Position numbers and translations under genes: made by a program
Virus record (IMG/VR): IMGVR_UViG_3300006810_008231
Coordinates: 1-48,111 of that record
DNA: 48,111 nt
Strand: one strand, 5' to 3'
From: a virus
In this document: one piece after another, positions 8,748-17,677 of the stretch
Layout: each line of letters starts with the position of its first letter
Position numbering within the stretch: the stretch's first letter is position 1
The notes under the pieces: generated by a model
Database searches by the model: none
Told to the model about the DNA's origin: nothing
Seen by the model: only the letters and a program-made list of their open reading frames with translations

Positions 8748-9739
8748 TTTTTAGCTCCGTATGCCTTGTCAAAGATATTGTTCCAGTTGTTTATAAACTG
8801 TTCTTCTGAGAACTTATCAAGAATCGTTTGTCTTGCATTTTTACCCATAGATACCGCTGCGTCTGGATGATCTAGCAGCCACTGTATGTGAGTTTTTAAT
8901 TGTTCTTCATCGTTAGATATAAACCCATTAACACCGTCTTCTATAATCTCTGGTATCATGCAAGTCGCCGTGCTAACTACTGCACAGCCACAAGCCATAG
9001 CTTCCAGTAGGCATGTTGGCACTGGACTAACTGTCGATGTATTAAGAAATATTAGTGACTTTTGATATTCTTGCGATAACCCTTCTGATCCACTGGCAGG
9101 TTCTGATAGACCCGGAGAATTACCAATCAGTTTAACTTTGTCCTTAAACGACTCGGTAATGCGACACCAGCCACTATAATTGCAGCAATAATCACGGTTC
9201 TGAAAATCATTTACGACACTAAGTATTCTATGCTCACGTTCATCGCTTGATGTGGTAAATAATTCAGTGTCTACCGAGTGATGAACTACCTCATGCTGCT
9301 CATCTGCCATTCCCCATGTGTTTACAGAATACTCAGATATAAATACATTAATATCTCCAACAAGCTGTCTCATATGAAAAAATTGCTCATTTGGCCAGCT
9401 TGGAATTGGTAGTGTATGTTCAAGCGATACAATAGGAAGTCTTAGAATCCTATTGATTTGATGAGCGGCCTGTATTTGGCCAAACTTACTTTGCGCTAAA
9501 ATAAAATCAAAGTCTAAACTGTTATATATTGAGTTTGGAGGAAGGGTATAGTAATTTTTGGGCTGCTTACCATACGTAACGTCCCACTGTTTACATCCAT
9601 CGTATCTAAAGGCATAAAAATTGTGATTAGTTTTAGCTAGCTGAGTTTGATACCTTTCATGCGTATCAAATGTAAGAATATTATATGTCTTTTTCTTACA
9701 AATACTTTTACTAATAATGGATGCAGTTTGATTACTCAT
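8744..9739 (-). CDS. GT4-type glycosyltransferase
   Basis: A 331-residue GT-B enzyme. The donor-binding half has CLLEAMACGCAVVSTATC, the E-x7-E-like region of GT4, followed by IPEIIEDGVNGFISNDEEQL and the C-terminal helix pattern EEQFINNWNNIFDKAYG. The N-terminal half (NILTFDTHERYQTQLAKTNH) is less conserved. It should transfer a hexose from a nucleotide sugar to a glycan acceptor in the cytoplasm. Its start overlaps the next GT4 gene by eight bases. The family call is firm; the sugar is unknown. Confidence 0.85.
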   Translation of the reverse strand: MSNQTASIISKSICKKKTYNILTFDTHERYQTQLAKTNHNFYAFRYDGCKQWDVTYGKQPKNYYTLPPNSIYNSLDFDFILAQSKFGQIQAAHQINRILRLPIVSLEHTLPIPSWPNEQFFHMRQLVGDINVFISEYSVNTWGMADEQHEVVHHSVDTELFTTSSDEREHRILSVVNDFQNRDYCCNYSGWCRITESFKDKVKLIGNSPGLSEPASGSEGLSQEYQKSLIFLNTSTVSPVPTCLLEAMACGCAVVSTATCMIPEIIEDGVNGFISNDEEQLKTHIQWLLDHPDAAVSMGKNARQTILDKFSEEQFINNWNNIFDKAYGAKK

Positions 9740-10853
9740 TAAGTAAACCCTTCATTAGATTGCCAATATTTTCATAAGAGAACTTTTTAGCTTGTTTGAG
9801 TCCACTTATTTTCTTTTCTCTTTTCTTGTCCCATTTGTCATAATAATGTCTCATTGTATGTCTCAATTCCATATCACATGGATTGAACCAGTATTCTCTG
9901 CCTGTGAATATATCTGGAAATGCAGCATCTGAGCACTGACATGTCGCGTATGATCCTTTTACGCACTTTCCAGTCAGCGTGTCGTCTTTATCTATAAAAT
10001 CTCTAGGACCACCAAAATCTGAACAAATAGGTGTATTTCCAAAAGCCATCGCTTCAAACGAAGGAATAGACCACGCTTCACCGTGTGATGGACATAAGAA
10101 GCAGTCGCAATGTTGGTGTAGTGCATAGATTTTATCTGGAGGGACATCTTCTGATATAATAATATCCTTATGATATTCAGATATATCCCTATACATTCTC
10201 AGTGAGTTTTTAATGATTGAAATTTTTTGATCCATAATCTGCTGCACCTGTTCAGAATTATGTCCAAACTTTTTCACTTTTAGCACGAGTGACACTGGCT
10301 CAGATTTGTCAAACTCAGCATGAAAACAGCGGATAGCAGCGTCAATATTCTTACGGTCATTTAAATCTCCAATGTAATAAAATTTAAACTTACCTTTAGT
10401 TTGTGGGATATTTAAATCTTCATATTTTCTTGTATAGTTTTCCATGTTAAACGTGTGTGGAACTACCTTAACTGGTATACCGATTCCATCATTTGCTAAA
10501 AACCAAGCACTTTGCTCATTTGGAACCCACACTTCGTCCATCTGTTGTAATTGGTTAAACCATGCTAGGTGTTTAATACTTGTAGATTCAGATGCAAGAT
10601 ATGCGATATTCTTTTTAAACTTTGAAGAACCTACCAGATGGTGAGGCAATACATGCTGAATGCAGACATCGCAATCTTCGCTGGATTTGTTTTCAAGCTC
10701 TTTAATCTTTGCTGGAACATCATTGTCTGATGTTAGTGTAACATGTCTTGCTACAACGTCTACACCGGCTTTATCAAGGGCGAGCATGTTATCCTGTGCA
10801 GCCTGAGACCACCCTCCGCGCTCTCTATAGTGTGATATGTATAATACTTTCAT
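9732..10853 (-). CDS. GT4-type glycosyltransferase
   Basis: A 373-residue GT-B glycosyltransferase. The N-terminus MKVLYISHYRERGGWSQAA contains the acceptor-domain glycine turn; the C-terminal half carries FLCPSHGEAWSIPSFEAMAF, the classic GT4 motif with the E-x7-E pair, and CSDFGGPRDFI. A Cys-containing insert (KCVKGSYATCQCSD) follows and is unusual for the family. It starts at ATG 10853 after a 51-base spacer with a GAGGT ribosome site. It is the second transferase after the long GT gene upstream. Confidence 0.85.
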   Translation of the reverse strand: MKVLYISHYRERGGWSQAAQDNMLALDKAGVDVVARHVTLTSDNDVPAKIKELENKSSEDCDVCIQHVLPHHLVGSSKFKKNIAYLASESTSIKHLAWFNQLQQMDEVWVPNEQSAWFLANDGIGIPVKVVPHTFNMENYTRKYEDLNIPQTKGKFKFYYIGDLNDRKNIDAAIRCFHAEFDKSEPVSLVLKVKKFGHNSEQVQQIMDQKISIIKNSLRMYRDISEYHKDIIISEDVPPDKIYALHQHCDCFLCPSHGEAWSIPSFEAMAFGNTPICSDFGGPRDFIDKDDTLTGKCVKGSYATCQCSDAAFPDIFTGREYWFNPCDMELRHTMRHYYDKWDKKREKKISGLKQAKKFSYENIGNLMKGLLNE

Positions 10854-10904
10854 TAGTTACCTCAAAAATAATGAATCGCCAGAAATTCCTCAACAAGTAA
10901 CATA

Positions 10905-12587
10905 TTAGTTACCCCTCATGCTTTTTACTTTTTCAATTCTCATTCGTTCCCATTGATTTCTTCTTTCGCACATACCTTTTAAATTATTATAAGCCATTTG
11001 TAGATCGAATGGCTGTCTTGTTTGCGGACTATCAAAAGCTGCTGAAGATTCGTTAAAATACATACCACCAGTCATAGATGTGGTGGTTTTATACATGAGG
11101 TCGCGTGTTAACCTCATCTCAAAAAATGTGCCTATCTTTTCAGGCTCACCTAGCACTTTAACAATTAGCCATTTAGCCAGATCTGAGTGGTCTACATTTT
11201 CTGGTATATTTTGAGGAAATGGATCTGGTTGATGTATACGTGGTTGAGCAGCCCACGTTTGATCTATAGGTAGAATATCAAAGCTATCGAAGTAATCTTC
11301 CCATTTTTTTCCACTCAAGTGCCACTGAAAGTGTTTTTCAAAATTCTCTCGTGTCCACTTGCCTTCTTTAGCTCGATCTTCATCATCCCTGTTTTCAAAA
11401 AAGTCTAAAAACAGCTTAGCTGCTGCATCGTTATCTGGAACTGCACGTAAGCATCCAGTTTCTAGTTCTTTATATAGAGCCGCTGGTTTAATTGGATATC
11501 CGTCTAGCTTGCGAATTTCACTTTCCATTGCTGAATAATCAGTGCCACACACTGGTATTCCACAGGCGGCTGCTTCTACATACGGAAGCCCAAAACCCTC
11601 ACAATTGGCATATTGAGTGTAGAGATCAAAAAGGTTTACAATAGAAGATAAATCTTCATATGATGCACCATTCTTTACATTAGATAACGTAGCGCACCAC
11701 TTTCCAGTGAATGGAGATTGTGCAACAGCCCCTTTAAATAATGACGGAAATGGCTTATTGGTTTCATTACATATATATGTAAATAAAACATGTGATGCTA
11801 GTTCATTTTCCTGTAGTAATTCAGGAATGTCCCAACCAAGATCCGGATAGCTGGTGTGGCAATATAAATAATAATCTTTACTTTTAGCTTGGTCTAGGAA
11901 CTTTTTAAAAGCAATAAAAAGATCCGGGTACAATTTACGGCGTTGGTTACGCATTACCGTACCAATAATTTTGTACCGAGGATCTATTCCAAACTTTTGC
12001 TTATGAGCTATTTTGTCTTCTATCGGATGGTAGGCTGGGTGGGCAGACGGTGGAGCACTTCCTAGATAATTAATCTTTCCTCCTGATTGGTCCGTCAAGA
12101 CACCACCCGCCCAATCCGAATATGTAAAACAGGCGTCGGCGCTAGCATATGTAGCAACCCATTGTCTAGCCTGTGGACGAGCATCTACTGTGGGCATAAT
12201 GGCCCACTTAAAATAAGGTCTATATGGAGATCTTTCTGCAAAATCTAACATCCAAAAGTCGCGTATGTCGCATACAACATCTGGCATAAAATCTAGACAT
12301 ACATGTTCAAATATCCATTCACCAAATTGGTTTGTACCCCTTGAATCATATGCCTGCATTTCTTCTTGTGACGCTTTTGGTTCACAGTCTCTATTGGGCA
12401 TAACACCGTAATATTTCCACGGTATATTTGCTGCTCGCGGGTCGTTACGTTGTCCGTAAGATGACATTTCTGCAATCTCATACTTGTCAGTAGAGTGCAG
12501 ATAATTAAGAATTTCTCGTGTGTATGTAGCATATCCAGTATTTAAGAATGTAGCTTCGCTACAGAAAAGTATACGCTTTTTTCGCAT
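10905..12587 (-). CDS. Large GT4-like glycosyltransferase
   Basis: A 560-residue protein starting MRKKRILFCSEATFLNTGYA. I chose the ATG at 12587, two bases beyond the SSB stop (TAAAATG); a longer reading would overlap SSB. The N-terminal acceptor domain has the NTGYATYTRE glycine turn. The donor domain shows KIIGTVMRNQRRKLYPDLFI, then CEGFGLPYVEAAACGIP with the GT4 E-x7-E pair. About 120 extra C-terminal residues have no recognised domain. It follows SSB in the same transcript and opens the glycan cluster. Confidence 0.8.
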   Translation of the reverse strand: MRKKRILFCSEATFLNTGYATYTREILNYLHSTDKYEIAEMSSYGQRNDPRAANIPWKYYGVMPNRDCEPKASQEEMQAYDSRGTNQFGEWIFEHVCLDFMPDVVCDIRDFWMLDFAERSPYRPYFKWAIMPTVDARPQARQWVATYASADACFTYSDWAGGVLTDQSGGKINYLGSAPPSAHPAYHPIEDKIAHKQKFGIDPRYKIIGTVMRNQRRKLYPDLFIAFKKFLDQAKSKDYYLYCHTSYPDLGWDIPELLQENELASHVLFTYICNETNKPFPSLFKGAVAQSPFTGKWCATLSNVKNGASYEDLSSIVNLFDLYTQYANCEGFGLPYVEAAACGIPVCGTDYSAMESEIRKLDGYPIKPAALYKELETGCLRAVPDNDAAAKLFLDFFENRDDEDRAKEGKWTRENFEKHFQWHLSGKKWEDYFDSFDILPIDQTWAAQPRIHQPDPFPQNIPENVDHSDLAKWLIVKVLGEPEKIGTFFEMRLTRDLMYKTTTSMTGGMYFNESSAAFDSPQTRQPFDLQMAYNNLKGMCERRNQWERMRIEKVKSMRGN

Positions 12588-12588
12588 T

Positions 12589-12900
12589 TTAGTCCTTTTC
12601 AGGTTGGCAAATGTCAAATTCGTTGACTCTGAAAATAACAGAGCAGTCATCGGATGACACGTTTCTAGCGGAGCAGTAGACGGTCATTTTAGTACCCTTA
12701 TCTACTAGCTTTTCAATAGTTTCAGCACCTGTATGCCATGCTTCAAGATTAATAAAAGTAGGAATTCTGGTTTTTTCACCTGTAGCCTTAGATCTTCTAT
12801 AGGTATAGGAGACCAATGTAAATTCAACAACGCTAACGCCGCCTTCAACCGAGAGTTCCGGCTTATCTGTCACAAAGCCGGTAAAAGTGCAAACATTCAT
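12589..12900 (-). CDS. Single-stranded DNA-binding protein (OB fold), first copy
   Basis: A 103-residue SSB-like protein: MNVCTFTGFVTDKPEL is the first OB strand, VVEFTLVSYTYRR the second, FINLEAWHTGAETIEKLVDK the W-containing strand and helix, followed by KGTKMTVYCSARN and a closing strand. The long acidic tail of bacterial SSB is nearly absent (ends CQPEKD). It should bind ssDNA during replication. It has its own promoter (13016-13044) and a structured leader (12933-12996), and is followed almost directly by a glycosyltransferase gene. A second SSB lies at 43104-43424. Confidence 0.85.
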   Translation of the reverse strand: MNVCTFTGFVTDKPELSVEGGVSVVEFTLVSYTYRRSKATGEKTRIPTFINLEAWHTGAETIEKLVDKGTKMTVYCSARNVSSDDCSVIFRVNEFDICQPEKD

Positions 12901-12932
12901 TATGACCCCTCAATAATAGGCAATGTAAGAAA

Positions 12933-12996
12933 AGCAGCTTGGAGTATGCTTTTGAATCCGGGCTAACCCTAATACCAGACTGAACCCCACGCTGCT
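12933..12996 (-). ncRNA. Conserved leader RNA element, copy A (ssb)
   Basis: This lies in the 5' leader of the ssb gene. As RNA: P1 arms AGCAGC-g-UGGGGU and ACUCCA-a-GCUGCU, J1/2 UCAGUCUGGU, P2 AUUAGGG/CCCGGAU with one A-G mismatch and loop UUAG, then J2/1 UCAAAAGCAU. The J strands match copies B and C (17678-17733, 34754-34813) while the stems differ in sequence. P1 is followed by UUUUCUU, which could act as a terminator. Predicted start of transcription is about 13009. No known RNA family was recognised; the ligand or binding partner is unknown. Confidence 0.65.
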
Positions 12997-13015
12997 GTAA
13001 TATTTAACAACACCT

Positions 13016-13044
13016 ATTATAGTGTCAAAACTCAAAAAATCCAA
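13016..13044 (-). promoter_or_regulatory. Sigma-70-type promoter for ssb and the glycan cluster
   Basis: On the minus strand, TTGGAT (13044-13039), a 17-base spacer and TATAAT (13021-13016). The -35 box directly follows the stop codon of the polymerase C-half. The next gene is ssb, with RNA element A in the leader. The exact -10 and optimal spacing make this one of the better promoters in the window. Confidence 0.7.
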
Positions 13045-14613
13045 TTAAATCTCATGAATTTTTTCAATAATAAACGAATTATCACCCTTTTTGACTTCCC
13101 CGCAGAATAAAAGGTTGTTACCCTCGTATAGCATATATTCATATTTCTGTCTAGTTTCCGGAAAGACTACAACACTATCAAGCATACAAGTCTCATCTTC
13201 AATTGTCAAGAAACACATGAGTTGCCCCGGATTCTTTCCGTTCTTAGTCTTGACAGTATTGATACGAATAATATTACCAGCCACACATAGATTGCCGCCA
13301 TATTTACCATCAACAATTTCTTTACACGTTGTAGTAGCAGCCGAGGTATCAGCCGCGTCTATTCTTGATAGAGAAACGGGACACCCTAAAAACTTAATTT
13401 CCTGATCAATAATCCAAGATGGATCATCATCAAGGCTAAATGGTGGATTGTCAATCATTTCGATTTCATTTTGAATTGTTTGACTGCGTGCAACCGTGCT
13501 CGTGCCGCCGCCTTGTTTTTTAGTGGGGGCAATATCTGTAAAACAATCTTTTAGACTAACCCATTCTTTAGCGGAATAATTATTGTTAACCCATTCTTGT
13601 TCTTTTTTAGTCAGGATGCGGAAAATCTCATACTCATATAATGCTTTATTTCTAGATACTCCAGTAGACTTTGTACTGAAGAAACCTATAGATGCTAGGG
13701 CTTTAAAAGATGTAGAGTTTATTTTTGGCGATAGATAGATTAGAACATCCATCCACGAAAAATCTCTGGATGGTTTACCTAATTCTTCTTCTACAGACTT
13801 AACAGTTTCTATAACCTTGTCGCCAGATACTCCAGTAAGCGATTTAATATCTTTGACACCAAAGTATATATCATCACCAAATGCTTCAAACTTTTGGCTG
13901 AAACGTGTCAGGCTTGGAACTTTTACTTCAATGTTGAATAGTTTAGCTTCTGATACAAGTTCATAGATTTCTTGGTGGGGATCTTGCTTGTCAGCAGCAT
14001 GATATAGATAAGATAGAAAAAACTCTTTAGTGTGATTAGCTTTATACCAAGCTGTATGGTATGCGTTTACTGCGTATGAGACACTGTGAGATTTATTAAA
14101 TGCATATCGTGAAGATTTTTCAATCCAGCCAAAGATATCCTCAGCAATTTTCTTTTTAACAATTCCAGTATTAACGCAGCCGCTGATAAACTTAGTTTTA
14201 ATTTTAGCCATCAGGTCGGCTTTTTTCTTACCAATAGCTTTTCTTAGTTCATCTGCTTCTTTAAGATCAAACCCAGCCAATTTCTGAGCGATACGCATTG
14301 ACTGCTCTTGATATACTAGAACTCCATATGTTGCCTTTAGTACATCTTCAAGTGAATTGTCAAGATATGTAACCTTATCTCGTCCATGTTTTCTATCAAC
14401 ATAGTGTTGAGTCATGGATTTACCATCTGTAATAGCTTTAAGGGTGCCGGGTCTGATGATAGCTATAAGAGCCGATAACTCTTCAATATTAGACGGAGCT
14501 AGTCTCTTCGACCACGCTTTACCTAGATTACTCTCTAGCTGAAATACGCCCTTAGTATATCCGTTCTTAAACAGATCCCAAGTCTTTTCATCCTGAAAGT
14601 TAATATCAGACAT
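13045..14613 (-). CDS. dnaE: DNA polymerase III alpha, C-terminal half (split gene)
   Basis: A 522-residue piece of a bacterial-type replicative polymerase. It begins at the point that follows the third catalytic Asp region in intact DnaE: GVFQLESNLGKAW, then VVYQEQ-like LVYQEQSMRIAQKL, LRKAIGKKKADLMAKI and SSRYAFNKSHSVSYAVNAYH, all thumb/fingers signatures, followed by a helix-hairpin region and an OB domain at the end. I use the ATG at 14613, which overlaps the exonuclease stop by eight bases; the longer reading begins with TTG. The catalytic Asp residues are in the other half (16034-17650). No intein is seen. Confidence 0.88.
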   Translation of the reverse strand: MSDINFQDEKTWDLFKNGYTKGVFQLESNLGKAWSKRLAPSNIEELSALIAIIRPGTLKAITDGKSMTQHYVDRKHGRDKVTYLDNSLEDVLKATYGVLVYQEQSMRIAQKLAGFDLKEADELRKAIGKKKADLMAKIKTKFISGCVNTGIVKKKIAEDIFGWIEKSSRYAFNKSHSVSYAVNAYHTAWYKANHTKEFFLSYLYHAADKQDPHQEIYELVSEAKLFNIEVKVPSLTRFSQKFEAFGDDIYFGVKDIKSLTGVSGDKVIETVKSVEEELGKPSRDFSWMDVLIYLSPKINSTSFKALASIGFFSTKSTGVSRNKALYEYEIFRILTKKEQEWVNNNYSAKEWVSLKDCFTDIAPTKKQGGGTSTVARSQTIQNEIEMIDNPPFSLDDDPSWIIDQEIKFLGCPVSLSRIDAADTSAATTTCKEIVDGKYGGNLCVAGNIIRINTVKTKNGKNPGQLMCFLTIEDETCMLDSVVVFPETRQKYEYMLYEGNNLLFCGEVKKGDNSFIIEKIHEI

Positions 14614-15283
14614 ACAAATCCCCGTTAGCAAATGCTTTATCAACTTTTAAATTACGGTATACAGCCCTGTGCGTCTTCATAAATTTAATCATTACATTAG
14701 CTGTATCTTTTACGTCCTGTAGAGCATCGTGTGCATTTTCAGATGATAGACCCATACGTTCACGTAGGCTATCCATGCTAATAGATTTTACATTAGGGTC
14801 GCCTTCAGTCCACATGAAAACATTATCCATTACATCAATTTTATAAATCTGATGAAATAGCTTCTGCCGTTCACGCTTATCATCCCACGGTCCAAATTCT
14901 TTACATAGTCTGTCTATAATAATCATATCATATCCAAGTATATTAAACCCAGCCGGTATTGGGGCAAAGAATGAAGTTCCCTTCCAGTTGTACTTATCAA
15001 CAAACTGAGTAAACTTTTTCCATACAGTTTTTAGGTGTGGAGCCTTAGCTATTTGTTCTCTGGTTTTACCAGTAACCTTTAATGCTCCTTCTTCAATTGG
15101 TCCAAGACCTTTTGCGATAGCTTTCTCGTCATCTACTTCGGCACGTATTTCGCTGTTGAATGTACCCTTCAGCTTGAAATTTCTACCATCAAGTGCTAAT
15201 GCAGCCAACTGCGTGGGTTGACATATTCTTGGGTCTCTACCACCTGTTTCAAAGTCAAATACGATCAAATCTCTATTAGCCAT
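14606..15283 (-). CDS. DnaQ-like DEDDh 3'-5' exonuclease
   Basis: A 225-residue proofreading-type exonuclease. The first acidic pair is in IVFDFETGG (residues 8-16), the second region is GFNILGYDMIIIDRLC (exo II, with Asp), and HDALQDVKDTANVM carries the exo III His and Asp. The family removes mismatched 3' ends during replication. It lies between the two polymerase halves and overlaps the downstream half by eight bases, so it is probably the proofreading partner of the split polymerase. The start ATG 15283 follows the HNH gene by ten bases. Confidence 0.9.
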   Translation of the reverse strand: MANRDLIVFDFETGGRDPRICQPTQLAALALDGRNFKLKGTFNSEIRAEVDDEKAIAKGLGPIEEGALKVTGKTREQIAKAPHLKTVWKKFTQFVDKYNWKGTSFFAPIPAGFNILGYDMIIIDRLCKEFGPWDDKRERQKLFHQIYKIDVMDNVFMWTEGDPNVKSISMDSLRERMGLSSENAHDALQDVKDTANVMIKFMKTHRAVYRNLKVDKAFANGDLYV

Positions 15284-15293
15284 GTGTTTTCCT

Positions 15294-15986
15294 TTAATTA
15301 AGTCCTTGATAATTAGTTATGAGTCTGCACATATCTATAAACTCTTTTTGTTGCAAATCCCATTTCATTTGATTTACCTTTTTGTGGAGCCATTGGACAT
15401 TCCCTTCAATATACCCTTTACTTGGGTCTATTCTATCTAACGAAGCTGTAGCTCTCTGCTTGCTCTTGTTTGTTATAGCAAAGTGTATTGGTTGTCCTGA
15501 TATAGAGCATCTCTTCCCTTGTTTAACAAATAAATCCCAAGCATATTCAATAGTTATGTCAAATTCTAAATTTCTTTTTTTTGCTTCACGTATTACCCTG
15601 CCCCAGTATGAGTGGCGAATATCTTTATATCCACGATACTGCTCATGATCTTTTCCTCTTTTTCTGGATGTACATCCACAACTTTTAGTGTTTCCAGTAG
15701 ACAAGCAGTGGTTTCTTACATCTATTTCTTTACCACAGACACAGACACATCTGAAGACGGCATGACTTTTATCGTCATATCCAACAAGGTGTATTGGTAT
15801 TAAATCTCCAAACGTTTTACCTACATATCTGTCTCTAATATCCTTTCGTATCCCAAACTCTTTCATCTTCTTAGAGATACAAGCCTCAGATACCCCGAAG
15901 TATTTTGCTACTTCTCTTTGCTTCTTACCTTCTATCAACACCATCCTTTTTAATGTTGAATGCGTGATGTCTTCTCGTTTTTTCAT
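15294..15986 (-). CDS. HNH endonuclease, homing-type
   Basis: A 230-residue protein with an N-terminal helix-turn-helix-like segment (GKKQREVAKYFGVSEACISK), a Cys cluster (FRCVCVCGKE and KSCGCTSRKRG, a zinc-finger-like pattern) and an HNH core, GKRCSISGQPIHF then SLDRIDPSKGYIEGNVQWLH. The order matches phage HNH homing endonucleases. It sits exactly between the polymerase N-half and the exonuclease gene, with a strong AAGGAG ribosome site and a TATAAATA box upstream. Such genes move and often lie at gene splits, so it may have helped break dnaE. Its recognition site cannot be read from sequence. Confidence 0.85.
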   Translation of the reverse strand: MKKREDITHSTLKRMVLIEGKKQREVAKYFGVSEACISKKMKEFGIRKDIRDRYVGKTFGDLIPIHLVGYDDKSHAVFRCVCVCGKEIDVRNHCLSTGNTKSCGCTSRKRGKDHEQYRGYKDIRHSYWGRVIREAKKRNLEFDITIEYAWDLFVKQGKRCSISGQPIHFAITNKSKQRATASLDRIDPSKGYIEGNVQWLHKKVNQMKWDLQQKEFIDMCRLITNYQGLN

Positions 15987-16015
15987 AGATAGCTCCTTGT
16001 TAAGTTTGATCTATC

Positions 16016-16023
16016 TATTTATA
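16016..16023 (-). promoter_or_regulatory. TATAAATA box before the HNH endonuclease
   Basis: On the minus strand TATAAATA lies 29 bases upstream of the endonuclease ATG. It is identical to the late promoter box of T4-type phages, which lacks a -35 element and is often found before homing endonucleases. I see no -35 box at the proper spacing. This phage carries a small sigma factor (39402-39887), so a late-type promoter is possible, but a single match of eight AT-rich bases is weak evidence. Confidence 0.4.
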
Positions 16024-16033
16024 CACGAAAAAG

Positions 16034-17650
16034 TCATTTCGCTTGGTTTTCTTCTAGTAACTCCTGTATGTGCATAACTTTATCTAATAACGAGAGTCCG
16101 AGCAAGTCGAACTTAACATGTCCAAGTGCTTCTAAATCTGCCATTTCTAATCCAGCGATTTTTTCTCCACCGCTACGTTGGTTGACCATTGGGCATACTT
16201 TATGTAATGGCTCGGCTGAAATAACAACACCAGCAGCATGTTTTCCCTGAGTCTTAAACGTGCCCTCTATTTCAATTGCCTGCTTAAAAAACTCTGCATA
16301 GTCACCATCAAGATCTCCATTGTCGTTAATGAAACAAAAATCACGGAGGTCGTCAGCGTTATTGATTAATGCCCATCTGATTATAGAACGTTCATCTTCA
16401 TCCATTTCCTGTAGCTGATCGGAAATAGCCGCCTCGTCTGGTATAGACTTAGTAATTTCATTCATTTCACTAAAGCTACACACATCACTGATGCGTAAAA
16501 CTTCTTTAACGGCGCTGCGACCCTGCAATCTTCCAAATGTAAGCATCTGACTTACGTTGTCTTTTCCATAAGTAGATTTAAGATACTCAATGATATCATC
16601 ACGCTTATTAGCTGGAACATCCATATCAATATCTGGAAGGGAATCTGTACGGGCTGCATTATAAAACCTTTCAAATAATAAGTCAAACTCAATTGGGTCA
16701 ATCTGAGTGATTTCAATCAAGTATGAAATAAGACAACCGGCAGCAGACCCTCTACCCGGACCCGCTAACCATCCTTGACTTTTTACATATCGGATAATAT
16801 CTTGCACGATTAGAAAATATCCAAATAACTTAGCTTGATTAATAACATCAAATTCAGTTGTAAATCTATCAAGATACTTCTGCTTGTCGCCTTCTTTATC
16901 TACCTTGCCTGTTTTAGACAGGAATTTCACCCATCCATTACGGCATAGCTGCTTCAGATATTCTTCTTCTGACTGTCCAGTTGGAGTTGGAAACTTTGGC
17001 AGCATTGGCGGATTAAGAATTTCGTAATCTTCGCACAGGTTGTAGATTTTCTCTAAACACAATTGTCCGTATTCATCATCTGGCATCTCGCTATTGGACT
17101 TAACATAGAACGTGTCTTTAATGAAAAACTCTTCATTTTGTTCTAGTTTACCAGATCTTAACAATGTATTTACTTTAGGTAAAGTGGTCTTCATGGCGGA
17201 ACATAGAAGTATTCTATGGAGATGTGCATCGTCTTTCTCAACATAATGTGACGGGGTTGTAAGCGGGTTATGCTTGAATGTAAGCGAATCGTCACATGGG
17301 GACTTATCATGCGTCAGGCATATCAGATTTCCACGTTTACAGATATTTTCAGTAATATGAAAATACTCATTGCCTTCCGGGCTTAACGAGGAAACAATCT
17401 CAATTAAATTGAACCAACCCTGTTTATTCTTTGCGAACAGAGTATAATGATCAAAGGAGCAGCCAATAATTGGCTTGATATTATTATCCTTGCATGTCTT
17501 ATAAAATGATACAGCACCGGATATAGATTTGTAATCTGATATACCGCAGGCTGGATATTCATTCTCAACGCATTTCTTGGACAATTGTTTAGGTTTTGAG
17601 AAACCTTTTAGAAGTGAATAATGTGTATAGTTGCAAAGTGGGTATTTCAT
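16034..17650 (-). CDS. dnaE: DNA polymerase III alpha, N-terminal half (split gene)
   Basis: A 538-residue protein. It starts with a PHP domain (NYTHYSLLKGFSKPKQLSKK, ACGISDYKSISG, IKPIIGCSFD) and continues with the palm: GWLAGPGRGSAAGCLISYL, the catalytic pair in LPDIDMDVPANKRDDIIEYL, FGRLQGRSAVKEVLRI, and the third catalytic Asp in VKFDLLGLSLLDKV near the end. It then stops where an intact DnaE would continue into the fingers; that part is at 13045-14613. It has a promoter and RNA element B upstream. The two halves must associate to make a working polymerase. Confidence 0.88.
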   Translation of the reverse strand: MKYPLCNYTHYSLLKGFSKPKQLSKKCVENEYPACGISDYKSISGAVSFYKTCKDNNIKPIIGCSFDHYTLFAKNKQGWFNLIEIVSSLSPEGNEYFHITENICKRGNLICLTHDKSPCDDSLTFKHNPLTTPSHYVEKDDAHLHRILLCSAMKTTLPKVNTLLRSGKLEQNEEFFIKDTFYVKSNSEMPDDEYGQLCLEKIYNLCEDYEILNPPMLPKFPTPTGQSEEEYLKQLCRNGWVKFLSKTGKVDKEGDKQKYLDRFTTEFDVINQAKLFGYFLIVQDIIRYVKSQGWLAGPGRGSAAGCLISYLIEITQIDPIEFDLLFERFYNAARTDSLPDIDMDVPANKRDDIIEYLKSTYGKDNVSQMLTFGRLQGRSAVKEVLRISDVCSFSEMNEITKSIPDEAAISDQLQEMDEDERSIIRWALINNADDLRDFCFINDNGDLDGDYAEFFKQAIEIEGTFKTQGKHAAGVVISAEPLHKVCPMVNQRSGGEKIAGLEMADLEALGHVKFDLLGLSLLDKVMHIQELLEENQAK

Positions 17651-17677
17651 AATATCCTCAATGAAAAATCAAAAATA

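Noticed and set aside
12293-12532. A 79-codon minus-strand frame inside the large glycosyltransferase
   Set aside because: Fully contained in the better gene and without a ribosome site.
12933-12996. Element A as a plain terminator only
   Set aside because: The conserved internal-loop bases shared with copies B and C are not needed for a terminator.
13045-17650. Split intein joining the polymerase halves
   Set aside because: Neither half carries intein sequence or a Cys/Ser junction, and two other genes lie between.
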